Assembly: GCA_000333855.2 (NCBI GenBank) | Contig: CM007348.1 | Span: forward strand, 684,328 to 748,327 | Reading direction: 5' to 3' | DNA length: 64,000 nt | Source: Endotrypanum monterogeii | Taxonomy: Eukaryota; Euglenozoa; Kinetoplastea; Trypanosomatida; Trypanosomatidae | Part shown: piece after piece, positions 49,302-59,812 of the stretch | Layout of the letters: every line of letters starts with the position of its first letter | Numbering within the stretch: the first letter of the stretch is position 1 | Notes under the pieces: model-generated | What the model was told of the DNA's origin: nothing | Databases searched by the model: none | The model's input: the letters and a program-made list of their open reading frames with translations, nothing else | Translations under genes and position numbers: made by a program

Positions 49302-51579
49302 ACCACCGTGCTAGACGCATATGCATTCTTGTGCGTCTGGACTTAGGAGAAAGGGGTTTACCTCTTGTTGCCTGTTGTTGACTGCTCGCGCAAATGAAGA
49401 CCACTTTTCATTTTTTTCCACCTGGATCGCACCATAATTCACATATTCTTATCTTTTCTTCCCTTTCCTCAACCTCACCTCGGGCACTGTTACACTTCCC
49501 TGCGTTCTTTAGAGACCTTGGTGTGTCTGCATGCGTCCTCCTTCCTTTTCTCTCTTCCCATGATCATTTGACGAAGCGCTCCCGACGCTGCAGCTGTTCC
49601 TATGATACTTTCAGGCGTTATGTGCCTTTGGTCACTTGTCTTCGTTTTTTGTCTATCACGCCTTGACTGCTGTGCGCTTATATTCCAAAGTCTTACCCAC
49701 TTGCCCTCACCTCTGAGCGCAGTGATGCGCGTCTGCGTTTGGTGCCTTGTCGTCCGTGTATGGCCACTTGCTGCTCTCCACAGTGATGCCTTTCATTGGC
49801 AGTCTTGCACCCATGCCTACAACTTAACTTTTCCGATTAATCGGCTGTTTCTTTTTTTTTTTCCGTCGTGTATTCTGTATATCACTAAAAAGGTGTGTCT
49901 CGTGTTGGTGTTGATATCTTTTTGTTTTTTTTCGTGTGCGTGTATGTCTGTGTGTTTTTCGAAAGGCTCCAGTTCCCTCTTTTGGCGTACGTGGGGCCAA
50001 TTTTTTTTTTCCTTCCACACTTCTCGCGTATGCTACCATATATATATGTATATATATATTACCTGGTTATGCTGTATGTTTTCAAAGAGAGAAGGACTCT
50101 GCTAGTTGTTATTGGGCGTTTTTTTTTTGTATATTCTCTACCCATACCTGTACTTCAAAGTGCACAAATCAGAAAAAAAAAACGGTAGCACATGTATACC
50201 CGGGTAACAATTGGCTTTGAATTTTTTTTTTCGCATTCATCTGCCTGGACTCCTCTGGGTCCTCTTTCCTGTGTTGTTCCCCGTACACACACACATACAG
50301 ACACACACACACAGGCCTCTCGGTTGAGCTGGTACCCCACAGCTCTGCTCTCTTGCTGATCTCTTTTTTTTTTTGCCTGAAGTATTGTGCTTATTTCCCT
50401 TAAGTGGGCGATTTTCTTCCTCCCCGCTTTCTCTGTCTCGCGCGCTTGACTTACCTCCCCCTTTATATATATTTTTTTGTGTTTGTGAGCTTTGTCATGC
50501 TATATGTTTCCCACTCTCACCAATACCCTCTTTTTCACGTTAAGTACACGTATCCCTGGAAGAGACATCCCCACACACATGCACATGTGCACAGAGGCAC
50601 GGGTTACATTTGATAATCTGGAGGAGGACTACTGTAGAATGAGAAGAAGCAGTAAACTGTTGGGGGCCACGACTGCACAGAAAGCTGTTGTTAGATTTTT
50701 TTTTTGCCACTCCGCGCGTCTGCATGTGTTTCTGCAGTGGCTCTGCGCTTGTTTTATTTTCATGTATTCGTATTTCTACTCCTGCTTTTTTTCTCCCCCC
50801 AAGGAGTGTAGGGGTATGGTGGAAGATCATCGAGGACTCAACGTCCATTTCTTTCAGTTGGTAGCCTTCTTTCACTTTTGTTTTTGTTACACGTCTATGT
50901 ACAGGAACTGTTCTTACACTTTTTTTTTTACGTTTCTTCTGCTGAGCATGGATTGATATCTGTGTCTTGCGCTTTTGATCTCTATCTACATATATATATA
51001 TATATATAGCCCTCACTGTGAGATCAAGCTTGTGCGTGCGTATGTGTGTGTACGCGCGTCTGTAATCGACGGAGCCAGCACGCACCTCCTCCTCATTTCT
51101 CCGACTTCTATCCCTTTTTCAATTCCCTCCTACGGCTACGAAAAGAGGGGGGGATAAAATTATCCATACCCACGTCGTCCTTTTTTTTTCTTTTTTCCCG
51201 CTATTTTTTTTTTCCTTATCTGGTCACCCGTGTGCGTTGATCTTCGACCTGCTGTGTTAAAGGCTTCTCTGACTGGCCTCCCTCTTTCTCTCAATGTGGC
51301 GGCCCTTTCTTCCTTCTCTCTTCTTCCCTCCACCGCTTTAAATCCCGCGTTACACATTTTGTCGGCGTTTCCTCCCCAGAAACAACAACAAAATATAGTC
51401 GAGGGGAGGGGGGAGGGGGATGAAAGACTGCCCAAGTACATCCCCAACTGCCCTCGTTTCCTTTTTCAAATACTGATTAACTCAACCAAAGCAAAGCAAG
51501 CTAGTATAACCCTAAACGAACAAAATCTGTGTGGATATACACACTCTTTCCATTCAAAGGTGAAGGCAGGGGGGAGGGA
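49302..51579 (+). other. Gene-free stretch rich in T runs
   Basis: 2.3 kb of pyrimidine-rich DNA with repeated T runs (49851-49862, 50000-50010, 50120-50129, 50697-50705, 51180-51190) and TA tracts (50038-50060 and 50989-51007). No gene is supported. The density of possible polypyrimidine/AG sites would allow several alternative acceptors. One frame near 50600-50690 reads VTFDNLEEDYCRMRRSSKLL but is short and lacks context. Confidence 0.4.
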
Positions 51580-51804
51580 ATGGATCAAGACAGCGCCTCT
51601 TTCTCCAACACACAGACACCGATCCACCACAGAGAGGTGAATGACGGTTTGCTTCGCCGCCTCTCTTTCCCTTGCACCTCTTTTCGTCTACGGGTGGCGG
51701 TGTGCGGAGGCATTGTGTGCTGGAGCCACGCCGACACAAAGTATTTTTATTCGTATCCGTTGCCGACAAATGTTTTGCGATACTGTTTGTTGCCGAGCAA
51801 GTGA
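51580..51804 (+). CDS. Probable small ORF (74 aa), unrecognised
   Basis: ATG 51580 to a stop at 51802-51804. The product has a Ser/Thr/Gln head, a basic segment (LLRRLSF), a short hydrophobic stretch (RLRVAVCGGIVCWS) and an aromatic tail (YFYSYPLPTNVLRY). The order of basic segment, one membrane helix and aromatic tail is seen in small subunits of mitochondrial inner-membrane complexes, but no family is recognised. Its composition is less pyrimidine-skewed than the surrounding non-coding DNA. Upstream, a T/C stretch at 51452-51470 followed by AG near 51491 could be the acceptor. It could also be chance. Confidence 0.4.
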   Translation: MDQDSASFSNTQTPIHHREVNDGLLRRLSFPCTSFRLRVAVCGGIVCWSHADTKYFYSYPLPTNVLRYCLLPSK

Positions 51805-51910
51805 AAGTGTATGAGGTCGCGGAGGGGGGAACTTGTAGAGGGACCCCGACGAGGGGCGATGGCCACTCGTGTCATGTCTTTTGCCAGCTCATCCCCGATA
51901 CCCATACAAC

Positions 51911-51985
51911 ACACACACACACACACATATATATATACATATATATATCTATGTATGTATGTATATATATATAGATATATAGATA
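51911..51985. repeat. Compound (CA)n(TA)n microsatellite
   Basis: CA units from 51911, then TA tracts with GTATGTAT interruptions up to about 51985, between the small ORF and the phosphoglycerate mutase fusion gene. Confidence 0.85.
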
Positions 51986-52351
51986 TACATCAGTGCACCT
52001 TTCCATACTTTTCCTCAATTGCTCAATCCGTTTCCTTCATCTCTCTCGAGGAGGGGGGGGGTGTATGTTGACATATGTACAGATCGGTGGGTATGAGTGA
52101 CTCAGCCTCCTGCTGCCATCCTTGCTGTCCTAACGTCTCCCAACTATCGTCTTCTTTTGCCTCTGCAACTATGTAAGTTGCAATCACACCACCCCACTAC
52201 GCGCAAAAGGGTGCCATCTTTGGCTTCCCCCCCCCCCCAGACCCTGGTCATCAAACATCGCTTTACCTTCTGGTACATAATTTAGCTCAAAAAAAAAGGG
52301 GGACGGTCGCAGAAGCTTAGTGGGTGTTTGTGTGACGTAGACAAGAGAACG

Positions 52352-52377
52352 TCCCCCCTCTTTCCTTTTCCCCTAAG
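52352..52377 (+). promoter_or_regulatory. Polypyrimidine tract and trans-splice acceptor of the fusion gene
   Basis: CCCCCCTCTTTCCTTTTCCC is followed by CTAAG with AG at 52376-52377. The leader to ATG 52393 would be only 15 nt. Confidence 0.6.
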
Positions 52378-52392
52378 GGGAATTTCTTCGCC

Positions 52393-54888
52393 ATGGGCAC
52401 GCTATGCCATCTAGTATTTCTTTACGGGACGTTGCTTCGTGGAGAGAACAACTACCCGTACTGGTTGGCCGATGAGGCCGAGGCTGTCTTCGTAGCACGT
52501 GCTCGCACTGTCAGCCGCTATCCTTTTTTTGTGAACCTCCTTCCTGATTATCCCAGCTGCTCGCCGTGTGTCTTGGATCTTCCGGACTGTAACGTGTCGG
52601 GATGTGCACAGGTCGAGGGTGAGGTTTTTCTGGTATCGGCGAAGATGAAGGCATGGCTGGATGTACTAGAGGGTATCCCTGATGGAACATATATGTCTGT
52701 GCCTACGCTGGTGGAGGTTTGCGAGGCACCGAGTGCGTCGTTTCGAGCCCGTGGCGGCGACAGGGCAGCACCTCCAACGTGGCCCGCTCCGGCCGAGGGG
52801 GGAGTTGTGCTAGTAACCGCGGACCTTTACTTCCGCGCCACGGGGTACCCAGAGGACTGGTGCTCGCCGACCCCGCGGAGTAGCTCCCGTTTGATTTCAA
52901 AATTTTCGGCATCGGGTATGCTGCGCCTTTATGGTGACCGCTTCAACGGTGGTGTACCGGCCCATCTACGGGAGGGCGGGGGCTCGTCTGCCGCTGCGAG
53001 TCTGCAGATGGGGTTAAATGCGCTACCGGAAGCGTACTGGCCACCTTCCACGATTGCTTACAAGGCCGCTGCTGCTGCCAAGGCAAAGTCGGTTGATTCG
53101 AGGGAGGGGGGTGCGACTGCCGTTGCGCCACCCATCCCGTGTCACGGTGCCCCACTCTTCCCCAAACCGATGATTCTTTTCATCATTGATGGCGTCGGCG
53201 ACAATACCTACTGCGAGCTGGGTGGTCGTACACCTCTGGAGGTAGTGGCAGGGGTGCCAGCTGTGTCACGGTGTGCCTCTCCCCCTGGTACCGAGGCTCC
53301 CACAGTACCGTCATTCCCGGTGACGGAGGAGATATTTGTGGACAGTTCTGCATGTGTGCTGCGCGAGACGCTTGACAAGTATGTTACCCCTGGCATTAAT
53401 ATTGTGAGCCGACACGGTGTGAGTGGTCTTATGGACCCTTTCATGGCTGGCAAGAGCTGCGGCAGTGACACAGCTCACCTCAGCATGTTCGGGTATCCAC
53501 CCACCATATACTACCGTGGCCGTGGTGCTTACGAGGCCCTCGGGGCCGGGCTGGAGCTCGAGGACGAAGACGTCGCCTTCAAAAGCAACTTCGCCACCTT
53601 CGCTGACGAATCGGAGGAGCTGTGCGGCGACGAGGATCCTGAACTCGAGGCGAAGGCCTTGTTGTCGACGCCATCTAGCGATCAGTATGTTACCCACCGT
53701 CGTTGCGACCGCAACTTCACAGCTGAGGGTCCCGTGCTCTGCAACGATATGAACGGTACAACGGTGTCCACTGATTTGCAGGGCGTTCCGTTCGACTATC
53801 CCCACATGATCAAGATGCAGTACGCCACGGAGCACCGCTGTGGGGTGGCCCTCAGTGGGGCGCGGCGAGTCCTGCAAGCAGACGGGTCGACAGAGTTAGT
53901 CGGCAGACTTTCAGACAAGATTACCGGCACAGACCCTCTCCAAGACGGGCGACTTGTGCTGGACTGCAAGCCAACGGTAGAAAAGGGTCACCCCGAGTAC
54001 GCCGCTGCCGTCTATACTTCTCGGCTTGTGAAGGCTGCCTCGGCTGCTTTGACGCAGGCTCTCAAGTTACATCCCGTGAACGAGGTGCGGCGCCAACACA
54101 ATCGCTCCATTGCCGCGAAGCAAGGGGATCCAGTCTCATCAGAAAAAGCGGTGCGCAAGAACTTGGCGAACATCATCTTGTTACGCGGTGCTGCCAAGAA
54201 GGGGTGGGTGCCGTCGTTCGCGGTACGCCATGGCCTTCATGGGCTGATCCTGGCACCGACCTGTATTATCAAAGGGCTAGGTATCTGCTGTGGGCTACAC
54301 GGCGAGGTGTGCTGCGGTTGCTACTCAAACATGCAGGACTCTCTCGGTGGTGCCACCGGCGATTATCACTCAGATCTTATGGTGAAGGTCAAGGCTGCGC
54401 TCCATGCGCTGCGAATCCACTGTCCTCCATCGCACGAAACCGCGGTGAGGGCTGCCTTGCAATCCTCGACCATGACCGCGCAGCAGGCAGGCCGCATCAT
54501 AGATCCACACTACAACTTTGTGGTGGTGCACGTCAAGGGCGTCGATGACTCTGGTCACGACAAAAACCTCGAACTGAAGCTGGAGATGCTTCGGCGCTGT
54601 GGGTTGGCCATGGAGGCGCTGTGGAAGGAGTTGCCTGCCGGAGCCACAATGGCTGTCATTGCGGATCACTCCACTCCGCTGGGAGTCGGCGATCATTGCT
54701 GTGAGCCTGTACCTGTTTCAGTCGCTGTCAAGGGTGCGGGTTGTGAGGATGACCGCCGTGCTCATCTGACAGACAGCGTGGAGTACTACAGCGAGGTGAT
54801 GGCAGCGTCAGGTGGACTGGGTCGCTTTCGTGGTGACGTGCTCATTTCTCTCATGAAGCGTATGCATCATCACTATCACTACATCTAA
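52393..54888 (+). CDS. Fusion: GGCT/AIG2-like domain plus archaeal-type 2,3-BPG-independent phosphoglycerate mutase
   Basis: 831 residues. The first part (about 1-170) has a gamma-glutamylcyclotransferase/AIG2-like fold signature: VFLYGTLLRGENNY (8-21) and WLDVLEGIPDGTYMSVPTLV with the expected acidic residue. From about residue 259 a phosphoglycerate mutase of the archaeal (ApgM) branch of the alkaline phosphatase superfamily begins: ILFIIDGVGD with metal-binding Asp, GSDTAHLSMFGYPP (357-370) with nucleophile Ser358, KSNFAT, RLSDKITGTDP, VDDSGHDKN (717-725) and ADHSTPLGVGDHCCEPVPV. Key Ser, Asp and His residues seem present. Compared with ApgM (about 400 aa) this part carries inserts, including about 45 residues after GGRTPLEVV. 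ApgM interconverts 3- and 2-phosphoglycerate; the classic kinetoplastid glycolytic enzyme is a different type. No glycosomal targeting tail is seen (it ends in HHYHYI). Confidence 0.85.
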   Translation: MGTLCHLVFLYGTLLRGENNYPYWLADEAEAVFVARARTVSRYPFFVNLLPDYPSCSPCVLDLPDCNVSGCAQVEGEVFLVSAKMKAWLDVLEGIPDGTYMSVPTLVEVCEAPSASFRARGGDRAAPPTWPAPAEGGVVLVTADLYFRATGYPEDWCSPTPRSSSRLISKFSASGMLRLYGDRFNGGVPAHLREGGGSSAAASLQMGLNALPEAYWPPSTIAYKAAAAAKAKSVDSREGGATAVAPPIPCHGAPLFPKPMILFIIDGVGDNTYCELGGRTPLEVVAGVPAVSRCASPPGTEAPTVPSFPVTEEIFVDSSACVLRETLDKYVTPGINIVSRHGVSGLMDPFMAGKSCGSDTAHLSMFGYPPTIYYRGRGAYEALGAGLELEDEDVAFKSNFATFADESEELCGDEDPELEAKALLSTPSSDQYVTHRRCDRNFTAEGPVLCNDMNGTTVSTDLQGVPFDYPHMIKMQYATEHRCGVALSGARRVLQADGSTELVGRLSDKITGTDPLQDGRLVLDCKPTVEKGHPEYAAAVYTSRLVKAASAALTQALKLHPVNEVRRQHNRSIAAKQGDPVSSEKAVRKNLANIILLRGAAKKGWVPSFAVRHGLHGLILAPTCIIKGLGICCGLHGEVCCGCYSNMQDSLGGATGDYHSDLMVKVKAALHALRIHCPPSHETAVRAALQSSTMTAQQAGRIIDPHYNFVVVHVKGVDDSGHDKNLELKLEMLRRCGLAMEALWKELPAGATMAVIADHSTPLGVGDHCCEPVPVSVAVKGAGCEDDRRAHLTDSVEYYSEVMAASGGLGRFRGDVLISLMKRMHHHYHYI

Positions 54889-56058
54889 TGCACTCCAAGG
54901 CGCAAGGGGAGGGGTGGTGGGCACGCGGAGCACAGCACATACTTCTTCAGCAATCACCGGCGGTGGGTGCTGTTATTTCTTGGTAGTCGTGTGTGTTTGT
55001 GTGTGTGTGTGTGTGTGTGCGCGTCTGCATGGGCGGTTTATCTGTCTCTTTCTGGTTGTGTACAACCGATCAATGCCTCTGCAGCTCCTGGGGCCATGTT
55101 CGAATTTAGGGAATCCTGGCCGCTCCTCTGATGCTGCCGCTCACCCGCTGTCTCTGCCGCCGGGCATCCTTCAAGCTGCGCAGCTCTTGTGTGAAGCTGT
55201 GCGTACACACTTTGCACACATATATACAATCTATCTGTGTAGCACGGCATTTGCACATAAGCAAGCTTTCTTCACTTGGTTCACTTGCTCCCTTATTTCT
55301 TTACCCATGCTGCATATTTGATGACCACCGCTGGCCGCTTTTCCCTTTTCTCTTTCCCCTTGAATCAAGTAGCCATTGTCCAAGGCGACGCTTGGCCGCT
55401 CACCCTTAGCCCCCCGTACCACCACTCCGTTTTCTCCCTTCCCCTTCTCTCCACCCATTCTTTATTTCTTCGTCCGGTGGTAGTTATTTGCTTTCTTCCC
55501 GATTAACAACAACAACAACAACAACTGGATCTTCTGCTACGGACATCACATTGAAGCGTTGACACTCACGCATACACCATTTTTCTTTTAGTTCTTGAGT
55601 CAGCGCAATCGGGGGGAAGCCTTGAAAGGCTACTTACAGTGGTTCTCCGAGTGTTTTATCTTCTGAGCTACTCGCCAGCTGCATCATCTTCGGCACGTCC
55701 TCTCTTTTCCTCGGGTCGGGAAAAAAAAAAGAATTCTCCTTTTTCGAAGGTGGCGTCTCACACCGATACCTCGCTGTGTCCGCACGACGCCCGCACTGCC
55801 AGTGCGGACAACCACCTTCCTGTTCACATTTCAGATGTAAGCACTTTATCTGACTCGCTGAAGGAAAAGGCTGATCTGCCGCGCACATGTGTCCCAGTCA
55901 TCCCACCGCTGCCTCTTCAAACTGGGCAGAATGGCATACCTACAGAACAGGGTTCGCGTGCGGCGGCGCAAAGAAAAGCAGCAAATGATGTCACCCAAAA
56001 CAGTGCATATGTCCATCCGCCGGAACCTTTTCCCAAGTCATGTCCTCGCATAGATTCG
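54889..56058 (+). other. Gene-free stretch and uncertain 5' part of the cyclin-box gene
   Basis: Contains a GT microsatellite (54989-55020), an AAC triplet run (55505-55525) and pyrimidine blocks (55340-55365, 55430-55460). From 55639 the frame of the downstream gene is already open, without any ATG, up to 56059. The segment after about 55750 reads like protein (SHTDTSLCPHDARTASADNH), so the gene may start further upstream by an unseen route, or this is a leader. Confidence 0.4.
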
Positions 56059-57654
56059 ATGGGTGGCACCAATGTGCAAAGCGGGGTTTTATCTCGATCG
56101 GTCAGAAAAGTCTCGGGTATGGATCGGGCGGTTGCGTTCTTGATTTCGATCAATCCCTCAGAGGTACATCCCCACCCCCTTCGCTGTGTCGCTCAACTCA
56201 GCAGCAAGAATATCGGCGTCAGCAGCTGTCCAAGCACTGCCACCTCCGACTCCATCAGCCTTCGTGGTAGTCTCAGCATCACCGATGCCAAGGTAGACAA
56301 AGCAGCGCCGAATGAAGTCTCGCGTGTGCTAAAAGCTGCTCCTGAAGGATGGAGTGAGCCACCTACTTCCGGGATAAATCCTGGCAGCACCAGCAGAAAC
56401 GACTACAAGTCTCCTGTCACCACTCCAGCCGACACCAACGCCGGTGCTCGTGTGTCGGGCACACCCCCACTCATACCAGTCAAACGACGGTCTTCTCAGC
56501 GCACAACGCTGCAGGTTCAACACCGAGTCCGTCCGGTTTTTGCCTCCGACTTCTCCCTTCGACACCGGCGACAAGAGTACTTCCTGAAGTCTCTGGGCAC
56601 CAGCATGAAACCAGTCAAGCGACACCGTCGTCGCAGCAGCAGCTCTTCATCGTCTTCCAGTAGCAGCAGCAGTGATAGTCGGCGCAGTGCGGGTAGTAGT
56701 GGCGTTAAGCAGATTGCCGGGATGCCGTCTCCAAGCCTCGGTAACCCTGCCTGTGGTAGAGGCAGATCCGGCTCCGCCCTCAGCGGGTGCACCACTGGTG
56801 CTGTAGTCGAGACCCCTGTCCCACCGCCGCAGGGCCGCCGGCCCCGTGCCGGCGGCAAGGTGCCCTTGCAGGTCCACGAGCTGGTGAAGAGGGAGGGTCA
56901 GCGAGTGCGGCTGCGGTGGATCTACGGCGGCGGACATCAGCGGAGCTTTTCTTCGTCCTCCTCCTCGTCCTCCTCCTCGTCTTCAAGCTGCAGTTCTCGT
57001 TCGCGCCGTAGCCGTGGGAGGCGGATCCTCAAGTACGCCTCGGGTGGTGGTGACGAGGTCGTCGGGACAAAAGGATCACTGGCCGCATCCGGTGGGGGTG
57101 CAATGTCCGGTGCCCTGGAGGGAGACTGGAGTGCAACACCACATCACCTCTCGAGCACTAGTCATACTCACGCGCGATCGTCTTCCTTCTCCTCCTCTTC
57201 TTCCGAAGGCAGCTCACGCCGTCGCCGAAAGCGGATCAAAAAGCGGCGTCGACAACTGTGGCTGGCGCAGTCGGCCGCTACACCGGTGTCACTGTGCACT
57301 ATATTGACCAAGTTTGAACCGCGCGTCACATCGCTTTGGAAGGAGGATCAGGTGATTCATCCTTACCGAGGCGAGTCCAACGCGAGCAGCAGCACATCCA
57401 GGTCATCCTTCAAAGGGAGCTCGTCCTCCTCCTCCTCCTCCTCCTCCTCTTCGTCTTCGTCTTCGTCTTCGTCTTCGTCCTCCTTGTCTTACTTTTCACA
57501 CTCGCAGGACAGAAACGAGATCGCCGGCGAGTATCAGGATTTTGTGGTGAACAGCAAGTACCTCGCTGCTAACTACGCAGATCGCCGAAATGTGGTTGAG
57601 ATGACCTGCGTGGTCGGTAGCTCTAGTTCCTCAGATACCGACCTCTCGACACAT

Positions 57655-57693
<39 letters not shown>

Positions 57694-58713
57694 AGCACTT
57701 CTTCTAGCAGCAGCTCACGCAGTCGTCATGGCAGCAGCAGCCGTGTGCAGAGTTGCTCGTCTTCGATCCACGGGGCTCGCCGCAGCCGCGGTAGCAGTAG
57801 TGACAGTCGTAGCAGCAGAGGCCGGAGAAGTCGCGGCAGCTCACGCAGCTCCTCCATCGCGCGCAACCGTCGTCGCCACCACAACCGCGGCAAGGGTGGC
57901 ATCATCAGTGGCGAAGGTAACGTGCGAAGCTATCGAAAAATACTTGCGCGACAGCAGTGCCGCAACAACCCGGCTTTCGCGAATGCGTACTTCCTCGACA
58001 CTGGCAACATCACCGGTGGTGAGCGCCGCCGCAAGATGATCTCTCTCCCTTCGTACCGCGTCTCCATGATTTCTTTTGTCGACAAGAAAATATTAAAGAA
58101 AGATCTCAATCATAATTTTTACATCCAGCACCCGGAACTCGAAGTCCGCGACATCAAGTTGACGCACCTTCGTAAAATCAAACACGAGCTGCTGGTCTAC
58201 GCGCTGGAGGACAACTCCCTTCTGGACCTCACCACCACAGCGTACGCCTACTGGTACTTTGAGCGGCTTGTGGTGCAAGGCATGGTGGGCAAGCTCAACC
58301 GCAAGGAGATACTGCCAGCTTGCGTCCTGATTGCTATAAAGTTTCTAGAGACGGGAGACCTTGCGAAAAAGATTGCTTACTTCAAGAATCGCTGGCGCCG
58401 CTTTCACAGCGTATCAGGCGTGCATGTTGGGAACGTCAATGCGATGCTCGGTGGCGGCGGTTCTAAGGAGGTTGAAGAGGATGACGAGGAAGTGGTGTAC
58501 GTCGATTGGAAGAAGGTAGAGGAACAAGAGTTCCCGGTGTACGTCGGACTCGACTTCACCCTGCTGCCCGACGGGGACGGTCAGGTTATCAAGACGCATA
58601 TTGAGCGCTTGCTGCAGCTCATTAATGTGACGCCCCAGGAGTACTACAGCAAGAAATTTGTGCCGCCAGCATACCTGAACCACTACAACTGCTACAGTAA
58701 CCTCTATTACTGA
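56059..58713 (+). CDS. Ser/RS-rich protein with a CABLES-like cyclin box
   Basis: 884 residues from the first ATG. About 600 residues are disordered and rich in Ser, Arg and Pro, with several pure serine runs (one of more than 20) separated by RS/RRR clusters (SRRRRKRIKKRRRQ, SRSSSIARNRRRHHNRGK), as in nuclear speckle proteins. Near residue 690 a folded domain begins: LTHLRKIKHELLVYALEDNS, then TTTAYAYWYFERLVVQGMVG and LNRKEILPACVLIAIKFLE. This follows the cyclin box of CABLES1/2 (K-R-LK-E...ED...T.A.A..YFE.L...G...K.NRK...ACVL.AAK), proteins that link CDKs to kinases, better than A/B cyclins. The C-terminus (to 884) has an acidic VEEDDEEVVYVDWKKVEEQE segment and VYVGLDFTLLPDGDG. It probably partners a kinetoplastid CRK in RNA processing or cell cycle; that is inference. 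Confidence 0.75.
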
Positions 58714-58789
58714 TATATTCTGGATCTGCTTTCTGGGGAGTCGCCTCTCCGGGACAGGTACTGATAGACCATTGAATGCGAAATGGTTG

Positions 58790-59245
58790 ACGCACGCTCC
58801 CCTCCTTTCCCAACTATGTGGGGAACCTTATTTTGCCCTGGTGCCCGAGGCGCGTTCCATCACCAGTTCTTCAGGGAGGCGATGCAGCCCCCCTCGCTTC
58901 TCCTCCCACCAATGACAGGGCATCCTCTGGTGGGGGGCAGGGTCCAAGTACCTGCCTCATAGTTGAGGCCAGTGGTGGTTATGGGTATCGGCGACTAGGT
59001 CCCGGGTGGGGTTCCGTTGAAGCATCCTGGGACGGTCAGCGTGCCTGTTGCACCCATATGATACCCCATCTGCCGATGCGACCCGAGCACACCTCGGTCG
59101 ATCGTCACTGCTGACTGTCGGGGGAGCCTGGGCGCCATCTGGAGGAATGCTCCGGGTGCCGACCGGTATAATGGGCGTGGCTGTGATGCAGCCTGCGAGG
59201 CGGGGGAAGCGGAGGGTGTGTGTGGGAAAAAAAGACCGTACTTGA
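58790..59245 (+). mobile_element. SIDER-like retroposon, family B, copy B1
   Basis: At least 455 bp starting ACGCACGCTCCCCTCCTTTC, with an ACTATGTGGGGAACC motif near its 5' end that resembles ACTCTGTGGGGAAGCC of family A at the same relative place. The part shared with B2 ends at GGGAAAAAAAGACCGTACTTGA; similar GC-rich sequence continues for about 80 bp and may still belong to the element. It starts 76 nt after the stop of the cyclin-box gene, in sense orientation, so it lies in its 3' UTR. By eye it differs from B2 at three or four positions. No target-site duplication was identified. Confidence 0.65.
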
Positions 59246-59779
59246 GTGTTTGCCATGGGGGAGGGCACTGATGGACCCCGGCCGCTGATTCACATTACAT
59301 GCGATGGGCCGAAAGAGGGGTCGGGGGGAACGTCATGTGGTCGGGCTTGTGTGCTGTATGGCCAGATCAGTCAACTGAAGGCTTGCCCGATTTAAGAATG
59401 TTTCTCTCTGTGTGTGTGCGTATGTTTCTCAGTGGGGCATATTTTCTTGCTTCCGCGCTTGAGATACTTGAACCAGCATCGCATTGTGCTTGTTTTCATG
59501 TTTTTCCACTGATGGGATTACGTCTGATCGTGCCCCTCTCGGAGGGGCTTTCTGTTTATTTTTTTAATGTTTTTACCTCCATTTTTCTAGTTTGCACGTC
59601 TAGCCCTCTCCCCTTGCTCTTTCATTCGTCAAGTATCTCCCTGTTGTGTTCTTTTTTCAAAATATATATTTTTTCACTTTTTTTTTCTTGGCGCGGGAGT
59701 GTTGTTGAGTGTCTGATGTGGGGGGGGGCGTAGAGAAGAATAGGGCACTTTTTATAAAAAAATATACATACCCACACAG

Positions 59780-59812
<33 letters not shown>

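Noticed and set aside
49602..50105. 167-codon open frame rich in Phe, Cys and Leu
   Set aside because: The composition simply reflects T-rich intergenic DNA with TG repeats; there is no splice context or domain.
58818..59114. 98-codon frame present in both family B copies
   Set aside because: It is shared because the repeat is shared; it has no ATG start in B1 with proper context and no domain, so it is treated as part of the element.
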